A stretch of DNA of 64,000 bases. It comes from Octadecabacter arcticus 238. GTDB lineage: Bacteria; Pseudomonadota; Alphaproteobacteria; Rhodobacterales; Rhodobacteraceae. The notes below the pieces were generated by a model. That model did not search any database, was not told the DNA's origin, and saw only the letters and a list, made by a program, of their open reading frames with translations. The DNA is taken from the NCBI RefSeq assembly GCF_000155735.2, contig NC_020908.1:3725001-3789000 (forward strand), written 5' to 3'. A program made the translations under genes and the position numbers. Below, piece after piece: positions 43,060 to 50,064 of the stretch. Within the stretch, counting starts at the first letter, position 1, and the number at the start of each line of letters is the position of its first letter.

Positions 43060-43391
43060 GGGATCGTGAATGCGACGGCATCAACTGCCCATCCGTCGAT
43101 GATGCAGCTGGTGCGAATGAACACTTCAACCGCATCAGCGGAAATATCGAACCCTGATTGTGACCGCGTGAACGGCTGTTCGGTCACGTGGGGATGTGCC
43201 AACACGCGGGTGCCAAGAACCGTGCCGTCGGCCAGTTCAACACGCCACCAGTCGGCATAATCGTCCCATCCGGTATCGGGGTGGGACAGGGTCACATCAA
43301 ACCGTCCATCGTCAAAGACGACGTTTTCAACGACAGGCGCATCGGCCAAAACGGGCGATGCGGCGAGGATCAGGACAAGGGCTGTTTTCAT
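43056..43391 (-). CDS. Small secreted protein of unknown function
   Basis: A 111-residue protein with a signal peptide (KTALVLILAASPVLA, cleaved after ADA or LA). The mature part is a compact beta-rich domain with DVTLSHPDTGWDDYADWWRV and ISADAVEVFIRTSCIIDGW. I recognise the type from Rhodobacteraceae genomes as a hypothetical periplasmic protein, without function. ATG 43391 is chosen over an upstream start because it directly precedes the signal peptide. Its stop shares CTAG with the convergent membrane-protein gene. Confidence 0.7.
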   Translation of the reverse strand: MKTALVLILAASPVLADAPVVENVVFDDGRFDVTLSHPDTGWDDYADWWRVELADGTVLGTRVLAHPHVTEQPFTRSQSGFDISADAVEVFIRTSCIIDGWAVDAVAFTIP

Positions 43392-43426
43392 AAAGACAGA
43401 ATAGCGACCAGCGCCCAGCATCCAAG

Positions 43427-44149
43427 TCACATCTTGGTGTCGCCGCCAATGTCGCCTGTGTCGTTCATGATGATCGCACGGGGAACAGACGCGAATTCAC
43501 GGCTCCAGACGACGCGCGCGGTCACCGCGACCGCCACCATAAGCGGCACCGGACCCGCCAACCACGCCACAGCGCCAAGGGCGAAATACATCGATCGCAG
43601 GCCGCGATTGAAATTCATCGCCGCGCGGATGTTCAACTCTCCGGCCTTTGCCGCCATGGGCACCGCCATGGGATCATCCGGGTCATTGGGCACCGCCGCC
43701 ATCATCACGCTGCAATAGCCAAACACGCGGTTCGCCCAGACAAATTTCAGGAACGCATTGCTGAGCAGCACCAAAACCAACCCCAGCTTGATCTGCCAGA
43801 TGACGGTCGAGCTTTGCGCGACGTCGATGCTGTCAGCCATGCCGCGCAGCGGGTCCACATTGCCGATCAACGCCAGAACACCACCGACAGCCAACAGACA
43901 GGTCGACGCGAAAAAAGACGTGCCTTGGCGCAGGCTCGACATGATTTGCGCATCAAAGATACGCGGGTCGCGGCGGATCATCACCTGCATCCATTGGCGG
44001 CGGTATTCTGACATGACCATCGTGACCGACGGGTGCTTCGCCGACGGATGTTCAATCCACCAGCTCAACGCCAGCCAGACCGCAATCAACAACGCCACAG
44101 CCGCCCCATCAAGCCCGCTAAGGCTGCCAAATTCTATCATGATATCCAT
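43427..44149 (-). CDS. DUF599 family membrane protein
   Basis: About 240 residues from ATG 44149 (ATG 44140 is also possible). It has four or more membrane helices: AAVALLIAVWLALSWWIEH at the start, FFASTCLLAVGGVLALIG, IKLGLVLVLLSNAFLKFVWA and YFALGAVAWLAGPVPLMVAV. The RRDPRIFDAQIMSSLRQGTS loop and FNFNRGLRS-like end (AAMNFNRGLRSMYF) mark DUF599, a family of unknown role. It is divergent from glcD across about 80 bp, and the longer in-frame reading to 44323 enters glcD antisense. Confidence 0.85.
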   Translation of the reverse strand: MDIMIEFGSLSGLDGAAVALLIAVWLALSWWIEHPSAKHPSVTMVMSEYRRQWMQVMIRRDPRIFDAQIMSSLRQGTSFFASTCLLAVGGVLALIGNVDPLRGMADSIDVAQSSTVIWQIKLGLVLVLLSNAFLKFVWANRVFGYCSVMMAAVPNDPDDPMAVPMAAKAGELNIRAAMNFNRGLRSMYFALGAVAWLAGPVPLMVAVAVTARVVWSREFASVPRAIIMNDTGDIGGDTKM

Positions 44150-44231
44150 ATGCCACAGCCTAGTCGAAAAGATGGCCATAGACATCAGGCCAAATTGGTT
44201 ATAATTCTTTACCAATCGGAGGATAAAGCCC

Positions 44232-45671
44232 ATGGATATGCCATTACCAGACCAATCAATTTTATCGCGCAAAGCCGAAATTGTTGCGCGTTTGCAACTC
44301 GTTCTACCAAAGAACGCGGTCATCCATGCCGAATCCGAGGTGCGCGCCTATGAATGTGACGCCCTTTCTGCCTACAGATGCCCGCCGCTTTGCGCGGTGC
44401 TGCCAGCATCGACCGAAGAAGTCGCGGCCGCCCTGCGCGTCTGTCACGAAATGGGCGTGCCCGTCGTGCCGCGCGGGTCCGGTACATCGCTTGCGGGCGG
44501 CGCGTTGCCAACGGCAGATTGCGTGATCCTTGGTGTGGCGCGCCTGAACGGGGTGTTGGAAACCAACTATGAGGATCGCTATATTCGGGTGCAATCGGGT
44601 CGCACCAACCTGTCCGTGACCGGCGCTGTCGAGGCGGAAGATTTCTTTTACGCCCCCGACCCGTCCAGCCAGCTGGCCTGTGCGATTGCAGGCAATATCG
44701 CGATGAATTCCGGTGGTGCCCATTGCCTGAAATACGGCGTGACCACGAACAACCTGCTCGGCGTAAAGATGGTGCTGATGGACGGCACGATCACCGACAT
44801 AGGCGGCGCACATCTGGATGCGGCGGGCCTTGATCTGCTGGGCTTGATTTGCGGGTCAGAAGGCCAACTTGGCGTCGTCACCGAAGCCACGCTGCGCATC
44901 CTGCGCAAGCCGGAAGGCGCGCGGCCCGTTCTTATGGCATTCAACGACAACGAGGTTGCGGGCGCTTGCGTCGCCGACATCATCAAGGCGGGTGTGCTGC
45001 CCGTCGCCATCGAATTTATGGACCGACTTTGCATTGAAACGTCCGAAAAATATGCGCAAGCGGGTTATCCCGACTGTGAGGCTTTGTTGATCGTCGAGGT
45101 CGAGGGATCGCCTGCCGAGATCGACGAACAGCTGGCCGTGATCCTCGCCATTGCCCGCAAACATGACCCCGTTGAGCTGCGCGAAGCCAAATCAGCGGAG
45201 GAAGCGGCGCGCATCTGGCTTGGCCGCAAGTCTGCCTTTGGCGCAATCGGCCAAATCAGCGATTACATGTGTCTGGACGGCACGATCCCTGTGTCGTCGC
45301 TGCCAATGGTCCTGCGCCGTATTGGTGAGTTGAGCGAAGAATACGGGCTGCGCGTCGGCAACGTCTTTCACGCAGGCGACGGCAACATGCACCCGCTGAT
45401 CTGCTATGACGCCAACAAACCCGGTGATCTTGAACTCTGCGAGGCGATGGGCGCGGAGATCTTGAAACTCTGTGTTGATGCGGGCGGCTGTCTGACAGGC
45501 GAACATGGCGTCGGCATCGAAAAGCGTGATCTGATGACCCACCAGTTCGCACCGCAAGACCTCGAGATTCAGATGGCCATAAAGGATGTGTTTGATCCGT
45601 CATGGCTGCTCAATCCCGCCAAGGTGTTCCCGCTGACAAGCAGTGCATCACGGCGGATTGCGGCTGAATAA
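44232..45671 (+). CDS. glcD: Glycolate oxidase subunit GlcD
   Basis: The FAD subunit of glycolate oxidase, 479 residues. PVVPRGSGTSLAGGALP near 77 and GNIAMNSGGAHCLKYGVTTN near 155 are the PP-loop FAD-binding motifs; FHAGDGNMHP near 380 and LTGEHGVGIEKRD near 420 hold the metal and substrate residues of the family. With GlcE and GlcF it oxidises glycolate to glyoxylate and passes electrons to the respiratory chain, an important trait for marine heterotrophs feeding on phytoplankton glycolate. It opens a four-gene operon; a dispersed repeat lies between it and glcE. Confidence 0.95.
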   Translation: MDMPLPDQSILSRKAEIVARLQLVLPKNAVIHAESEVRAYECDALSAYRCPPLCAVLPASTEEVAAALRVCHEMGVPVVPRGSGTSLAGGALPTADCVILGVARLNGVLETNYEDRYIRVQSGRTNLSVTGAVEAEDFFYAPDPSSQLACAIAGNIAMNSGGAHCLKYGVTTNNLLGVKMVLMDGTITDIGGAHLDAAGLDLLGLICGSEGQLGVVTEATLRILRKPEGARPVLMAFNDNEVAGACVADIIKAGVLPVAIEFMDRLCIETSEKYAQAGYPDCEALLIVEVEGSPAEIDEQLAVILAIARKHDPVELREAKSAEEAARIWLGRKSAFGAIGQISDYMCLDGTIPVSSLPMVLRRIGELSEEYGLRVGNVFHAGDGNMHPLICYDANKPGDLELCEAMGAEILKLCVDAGGCLTGEHGVGIEKRDLMTHQFAPQDLEIQMAIKDVFDPSWLLNPAKVFPLTSSASRRIAAE

Positions 45672-45675
45672 GACA

Positions 45676-45728
45676 ATGGGGGCCAGCCCCCCGCTGCGCG
45701 TCCCCCGGGATATTTATAAGACAAAGGC
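45676..45728 (-). repeat. Dispersed intergenic repeat (copy 4, inverted)
   Basis: Read on the minus strand it is cctttgtcttataaatatcc followed by cgggggacgcgc and a C/G hairpin, nearly the same as copy 3. It lies between glcD and glcE in the opposite orientation to the operon. Confidence 0.7.
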
Positions 45729-45737
45729 AATTGTAAA

Positions 45738-46844
45738 ATGACCCCCCAGACAGAGATCGAACTGGCAGAGACAATTGCCGCCGCCAAAGGCCCGCTGCGC
45801 ATTATTGGTGGCGGCACACGTGGTATCGGCAACCCAGTCGTTGGCGAAGCGATCAGCACGTCAGAACTGACGGGCATTTCGCTGTATGAGCCCGGGGCGC
45901 TGACCATCGTGGCCCAAGCTGGCACTTCAATGGTTGAGATTGAGGCCGCGTTGGACACTGAAAACCAGCGACTTGCCTTTGAACCGATGGACCACCGCAC
46001 GCTGCTTGGCACCAATGGCATGCCCACAATCGGCGGCGTCGTGGCCGCCAACTCCAGTGGGTCGCGCCGCATTGCAGTGGGAGCCTGTCGCGATCATCTG
46101 CTTGGTGTGCGGTTCGTGGATGGCATGGGCACGGCAATCAAGAACGGTGGTCGCGTGATGAAAAACGTCACCGGTTACGATTTGGTCAAACTTTTGGCGG
46201 GGTCTTACGGCACCTTGGGTGTGCTGTCAGAAGTGTCGCTCAAGGTGCTGCCAAAGCCGGAAACGTCCGCGACGTTAAAATTGAACGGCCTAACAGACGC
46301 CCAATCGGTTGACGCACTCTCCATGGCCCTCGGCTCACCATTTGAGGTCACGGGTGCGGCGCGCAGTGACGACACACTTATTCGCATCGAAGGGTTCGCC
46401 GCGTCAGTGGCCTACCGATTGGCGCAACTGAAAGACCTGCTTGGCAGCTTTGGCGAAATGACGGCCGTGACTGACCCTGCGGCATCACAGGTGATCTGGA
46501 CCGACATCACCAACGTCACGGCCTTTGCAAGCACGAGCGGCGATATCTGGCGCATTTCCATCAAGCCGAGCGACGCACCCGCAATAATCGCCACCCTCCC
46601 TTCGGGAACGCAAACCATTCTGGACTGGGGTGGCGGGTTAATCTGGGCGCAAACACCAGCGGGCACCGACCTGCGCGCGACCCTGCCCGCAGCGGGTCAC
46701 GCGACGCTGATCCGCGCCGCGGCAGAGACCCGCGCGTCCCTGCCCGCATTCCAACCGGAAAACCCGATCTTGACAGCGCTGTCGCAAGGAATACGCGCAA
46801 AATTTGATCCGCGCGGCATTCTCAATCCCGGGCTGATGGGATGA
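45738..46844 (+). CDS. glcE: Glycolate oxidase subunit GlcE
   Basis: A 368-residue FAD-binding subunit related to GlcD. RIIGGGTRGIGNP near 20 is the start of the PP-loop, IGGVVAANSSGSRR near 97 and GRVMKNVTGYDLVKLLAGSY near 136 are typical of GlcE. It lacks the long C-terminal catalytic half of GlcD and probably serves as a second flavin or structural subunit. The stop overlaps the next small membrane gene as ATGA. Frame and length are normal. Confidence 0.93.
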   Translation: MTPQTEIELAETIAAAKGPLRIIGGGTRGIGNPVVGEAISTSELTGISLYEPGALTIVAQAGTSMVEIEAALDTENQRLAFEPMDHRTLLGTNGMPTIGGVVAANSSGSRRIAVGACRDHLLGVRFVDGMGTAIKNGGRVMKNVTGYDLVKLLAGSYGTLGVLSEVSLKVLPKPETSATLKLNGLTDAQSVDALSMALGSPFEVTGAARSDDTLIRIEGFAASVAYRLAQLKDLLGSFGEMTAVTDPAASQVIWTDITNVTAFASTSGDIWRISIKPSDAPAIIATLPSGTQTILDWGGGLIWAQTPAGTDLRATLPAAGHATLIRAAAETRASLPAFQPENPILTALSQGIRAKFDPRGILNPGLMG

Positions 46845-47164
46845 CCAGCAGCGTCAGCTTTATCTTCGTCGTTCTGCCCTGCATCAGTGCCGTGATTGCG
46901 GGTATGTTGCTGTTTGATTGGCGCCTCGCTGCTGCGACCGCCTGCGGCGCAATCGGGCTTTTGTTTATCGCACCGAAAATGCCGGACGCGGTGCGCGTGT
47001 TCGGATCGTCCATTATGTCGGGTGTTGCGGTTGGATCGCTTGCTTTGGTCGTCGTGCTGTTGATCCGGCCAACGACGGCCAAGTGGTCACGTATGACCAT
47101 CGCGATGCTTGCCGCATTTGGCGTGCACTACTTTCACCTTATCCTGACTGTTGGGACCGTTTGA
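46841..47164 (+). CDS. Small membrane protein between glcE and glcF
   Basis: A 107-residue protein with three or four helices: SFIFVVLPCISAVIAGMLLF, LAAATACGAIGLLFIAP, GVAVGSLALVVVLLI, and MLAAFGVHYFHLILTVG at the end. No family was recognised. It overlaps glcE by ATGA and ends one base before the glcF start, so it is embedded in the glycolate oxidase operon. It may anchor the complex to the membrane or help transport glycolate; neither can be shown from sequence. Confidence 0.75.
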   Translation: MTSSVSFIFVVLPCISAVIAGMLLFDWRLAAATACGAIGLLFIAPKMPDAVRVFGSSIMSGVAVGSLALVVVLLIRPTTAKWSRMTIAMLAAFGVHYFHLILTVGTV

Positions 47165-47165
47165 T

Positions 47166-48485
47166 ATGCAAACCACATTTACCGAAGACCAGCTGCGCGA
47201 TCCCGCGACAAAGATGTCGAATGACATTCTGCGAACCTGTGTACACTGTGGATTTTGCACCGCGACCTGCCCGACCTATCAGATTCTGGGGGATGAGCTG
47301 GACAGCCCGCGCGGGCGCATCTACCTGATCAAGGACATGCTGGAAAACGAACGTGTGCCTGATGAGAAGACCGTCAAACACATCGACCGGTGCCTGTCGT
47401 GTCTGGCCTGCATGACGACATGCCCGTCCGGTGTACATTACATGCACCTTGTGGATCACGCCCGAGAATACATTGAAAACACCTACAAACGCCCGCTATC
47501 TGATCGTGCGTTGCGGTGGGTTCTGGCAAAAATCCTGCCCTATCCGATGCGGTTTCGTGTTGCGCTTCTGGGTGCAAAAATCGGGCGGCCCTTTGCGCGA
47601 CTGATGCCGGACCCACGGCTGCGGGCCATGTTGGAAATGGCCCCGAAGACCATTCCGTCAGTATCACGCAACGACGACCCGCAGACGTTTCCCGCTGTCG
47701 ACAAGAAAATGCGCGTCGCACTGATGACGGGCTGTGCACAAAAGGCGCTCAACACCGATATCAACGACGCAACGATCCGCCTACTGACCCGTTTGGGCGC
47801 GGAGGTTGTCGTGGCCGAGGGCGCGGGTTGCTGCGGTGCCCTGACCCATCACATGGGCAAAACATCTGAAAGCCACGCAACGGCCGCCAAAAACATCCGC
47901 GCCTGGACGGCTGAGATGAAGAACGGCGGCCTTGATGCCATCGTCATCAACACATCCGGCTGCGGCACGACAATCAAAGACTACGGCCACATGTTCAGCG
48001 AGACCGATCTGGCTGAGGATGCGAGTGCCGTGGCGGGTATCGCGATGGATGTATCCGAAATCCTGATGAAACTTGACCTACCTGCGGGTGGCGCGCCCGA
48101 TCTGACCGTCGCCTACCATGCGGCCTGTTCGCTGCAACACGGCCAGCAGATCAAAACATTCCCGAAGGACCTGCTGAAAAAGGCGGGCTTCAAAGTGGCC
48201 GAACCCGCCGATAGCCATCTGTGCTGCGGGTCCGCTGGAACCTATAACCTGATGCAGCCAGAGATTTCCAAGCAATTGAAAACCCTCAAGGTTCAAACCC
48301 TTGAGGCCGTCAAACCCGACATTATCGCTGCCGGAAACATCGGCTGTATGATGCAGATCGGCGGCGGCACAGACATCCCCATTGTTCACACCGTTGAATT
48401 GCTGGATTGGGCGACAGGTGGCCCGAAACCACCCGCGCTTTCGGTGTCTGGCAAACAGGCGCCACAGGTGCCGATTTTGCGCTAG
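47166..48485 (+). CDS. glcF: Glycolate oxidase iron-sulfur subunit GlcF
   Basis: A 439-residue iron-sulfur subunit. Two 4Fe-4S clusters are seen near the N-terminus (CVHCGFCTATCPTY near 26 and CLSCLACMTTCPSG near 77), followed by two CCG domains (GAGCCGALTHH and LCCGSAGTYN with Cys-rich motifs AACSLQH and CGTTIKD). It carries electrons from the GlcD/GlcE flavins to the quinone pool at the inner membrane. ATG 47166 lies one base after the small membrane gene. It closes the glc operon. Confidence 0.95.
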   Translation: MQTTFTEDQLRDPATKMSNDILRTCVHCGFCTATCPTYQILGDELDSPRGRIYLIKDMLENERVPDEKTVKHIDRCLSCLACMTTCPSGVHYMHLVDHAREYIENTYKRPLSDRALRWVLAKILPYPMRFRVALLGAKIGRPFARLMPDPRLRAMLEMAPKTIPSVSRNDDPQTFPAVDKKMRVALMTGCAQKALNTDINDATIRLLTRLGAEVVVAEGAGCCGALTHHMGKTSESHATAAKNIRAWTAEMKNGGLDAIVINTSGCGTTIKDYGHMFSETDLAEDASAVAGIAMDVSEILMKLDLPAGGAPDLTVAYHAACSLQHGQQIKTFPKDLLKKAGFKVAEPADSHLCCGSAGTYNLMQPEISKQLKTLKVQTLEAVKPDIIAAGNIGCMMQIGGGTDIPIVHTVELLDWATGGPKPPALSVSGKQAPQVPILR

Positions 48486-48540
48486 CGCCACATTTCTGCC
48501 CCACACGGCTGTTACCCATTTGGAAACAATCGGATGAACC

Positions 48541-49353
48541 ATGCGCGCTTCCCTTATTTCGTTGGTCTTTTTGACACTGTCAGCCCTATCGGCGCAGGCT
48601 CAGACCAGCGCCCTACAGCTGTTGGAAACCGGAAATGATGCCCGCGGCTGGGAGGCTGTTGGCCGCCTCGACATTGAGGGCAAAGGCTTTTGCACTGGCG
48701 TGTTGATCGCGCCTGATCTGGTGATCACCGCGGCCCATTGCATGTATGATAAGGCCGACGGCGTACCGATTGATTCGTCGCGCGTCCAATTCCTCGCAGG
48801 TTTGCGGGGCGGGCGACCGGAAGCGTCGCGTTCTGTGCGCAACGCCGTCGTTCACCCGTCCTATGCACATACCGGTGTCGCGACGGCCGATCTTGTGCGC
48901 TTTGATGTGGCCCTCCTGCAACTTTCCCACCCGATCCGATCAAGCCACGTGCAACCGTTTGCGGTGTCGACGTCCCTGCACAGCGGCACCGAAATTGGCG
49001 TTGTGTCTTACGCACAAGACCGCGCAGATGCGCCGTCACTGCAAGAGATCTGCAACGTGTTGGGCCAACAGGACGGCATCTTGATCATCGATTGTGACGT
49101 TGATTTTGGCGCATCAGGTGCGCCGATATTCCGGACCGAAAACGGTGTGCCACGTTTGGTTTCTGTGGTGTCGGCCATGGCTGAAATTGACGGTGAAAAA
49201 GTGGCGCTTGGCATGGACCTTGCGGAGCCGATCGCCATTTTACGACTGGCGCTGGAACAGGGTCGAGGTTTATTTTCAACCCCGCCCGCAACCGCACGCA
49301 TAATCCGCCAAGGCGAACGCGCCGACACTGGTGCGCGGTTCGTGCGCCCATAG
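48541..49353 (+). CDS. Secreted trypsin-like serine protease
   Basis: A 270-residue protein with a signal peptide (ASLISLVFLTLSALSAQA) and an S1 protease domain. The triad is visible: His in VITAAHC near 65, Asp in RFDVALLQLSHP near 125, Ser in VDFGASGAPIF near 185. The Ser motif reads GASGAP, a variant of GDSGGP, so activity may differ. It acts in the periplasm or outside the cell. It begins 55 bp after glcF and could be transcribed with it, though functions seem unrelated. Confidence 0.9.
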   Translation: MRASLISLVFLTLSALSAQAQTSALQLLETGNDARGWEAVGRLDIEGKGFCTGVLIAPDLVITAAHCMYDKADGVPIDSSRVQFLAGLRGGRPEASRSVRNAVVHPSYAHTGVATADLVRFDVALLQLSHPIRSSHVQPFAVSTSLHSGTEIGVVSYAQDRADAPSLQEICNVLGQQDGILIIDCDVDFGASGAPIFRTENGVPRLVSVVSAMAEIDGEKVALGMDLAEPIAILRLALEQGRGLFSTPPATARIIRQGERADTGARFVRP

Positions 49354-49451
49354 ATTGCGATCTGGGCTTTGGATCTGGCAGGTCTTGAAACCTGCAAAAA
49401 GCCCCCCAAATAGTCTCTATCAGGATGCCAAAGCAGGGTCCTGAACCAACC

Positions 49452-49504
49452 GCCTTGCCCATTCGGGAAGGCACACACTTATCGCTTTGAAAAGGATAAA
49501 TACC
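49452..49504 (+). ncRNA. ROSE-like RNA thermometer in hsp20 leader
   Basis: The leader contains a strong hairpin (gccttgccc, loop attc, gggaaggc; 49452-49472) and then TCGCTT (49482-49487) facing the ribosome site AAGGA (49492-49496). UYGCU pairing with AGGA, with a G opposite G, is the hallmark of ROSE elements that melt on heat shock to free the ribosome site of small heat-shock genes in alphaproteobacteria. Seen by eye; no folding was computed. Confidence 0.7.
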
Positions 49505-49984
49505 ATGCGAACTTTGAATCTAGCACCGCTGCACCGCGCTACCGTTGGTTTTGACCAGATCACCGATATGATGGACCGCATCATGTCAAATGATACCAAC
49601 AACCAAACCTATCCCCCTTATAACATTGAAAAAACCGCTGAAGACGGCTGGCGTATTTCCATCGCCGTGGCTGGTTTTTCAGAAGAAGACCTGAACGTGG
49701 AAGTCAAAGAAAACGCGTTGCATATCACAGCCAACAAGGCCGAAGATGACAGTGCAAATCCGCAAGAGCGCCGCTTTTTGCACCGCGGCATTGCCACCCG
49801 CGCATTCAGCCGCCGGTTTCATTTGGCCGACCACGTAAAAGTCACTGGCGCGTCGCACGAAAACGGGATGTTGCACATCGACCTCGTGCGCGAAGTGCCA
49901 GAAGCACTGAAACCCCGCCGCATCGAAATCGCAAAATCAGAGGGCAAAACCGCTGACGTCATCGAGGCCGAAAAAGTGAACTAA
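49505..49984 (+). CDS. Small heat-shock protein, Hsp20/IbpA type
   Basis: A 159-residue alpha-crystallin chaperone. The N-terminus (RTLNLAPLHRATVGFDQI) is the IbpA type; the core has YNIEKTAEDGWRISIAVAGF near 43, FLHRGIATRAFSRRFHLAD and ENGMLHIDLVREVPEA. An I-x-I-like anchor (RRIEIAK) is near the end. It binds unfolding proteins during heat stress. ATG 49505, six codons after an alternative start, follows AAGGA within a ROSE-like RNA structure, so translation is probably heat-controlled. A shared terminator with polA follows. Confidence 0.93.
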   Translation: MRTLNLAPLHRATVGFDQITDMMDRIMSNDTNNQTYPPYNIEKTAEDGWRISIAVAGFSEEDLNVEVKENALHITANKAEDDSANPQERRFLHRGIATRAFSRRFHLADHVKVTGASHENGMLHIDLVREVPEALKPRRIEIAKSEGKTADVIEAEKVN

Positions 49985-50024
49985 ACCAAACCTAACGACC
50001 AAGAACAACTCTACCGATTAAGAA

Positions 50025-50060
50025 ACGGGCGCGCCGAACCTCCCACGGCGCGTCCGTTTT
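50025..50060. terminator. Bidirectional terminator between hsp20 and polA
   Basis: A 12-bp stem (acgggcgcgccg / cggcgcgtccgt, one G-U pair) with a 9-base loop and a following T-run lies between two convergent genes. On the minus strand an A-run precedes the stem, so it can serve both. Confidence 0.85.
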
Positions 50061-50064
50061 GCGT

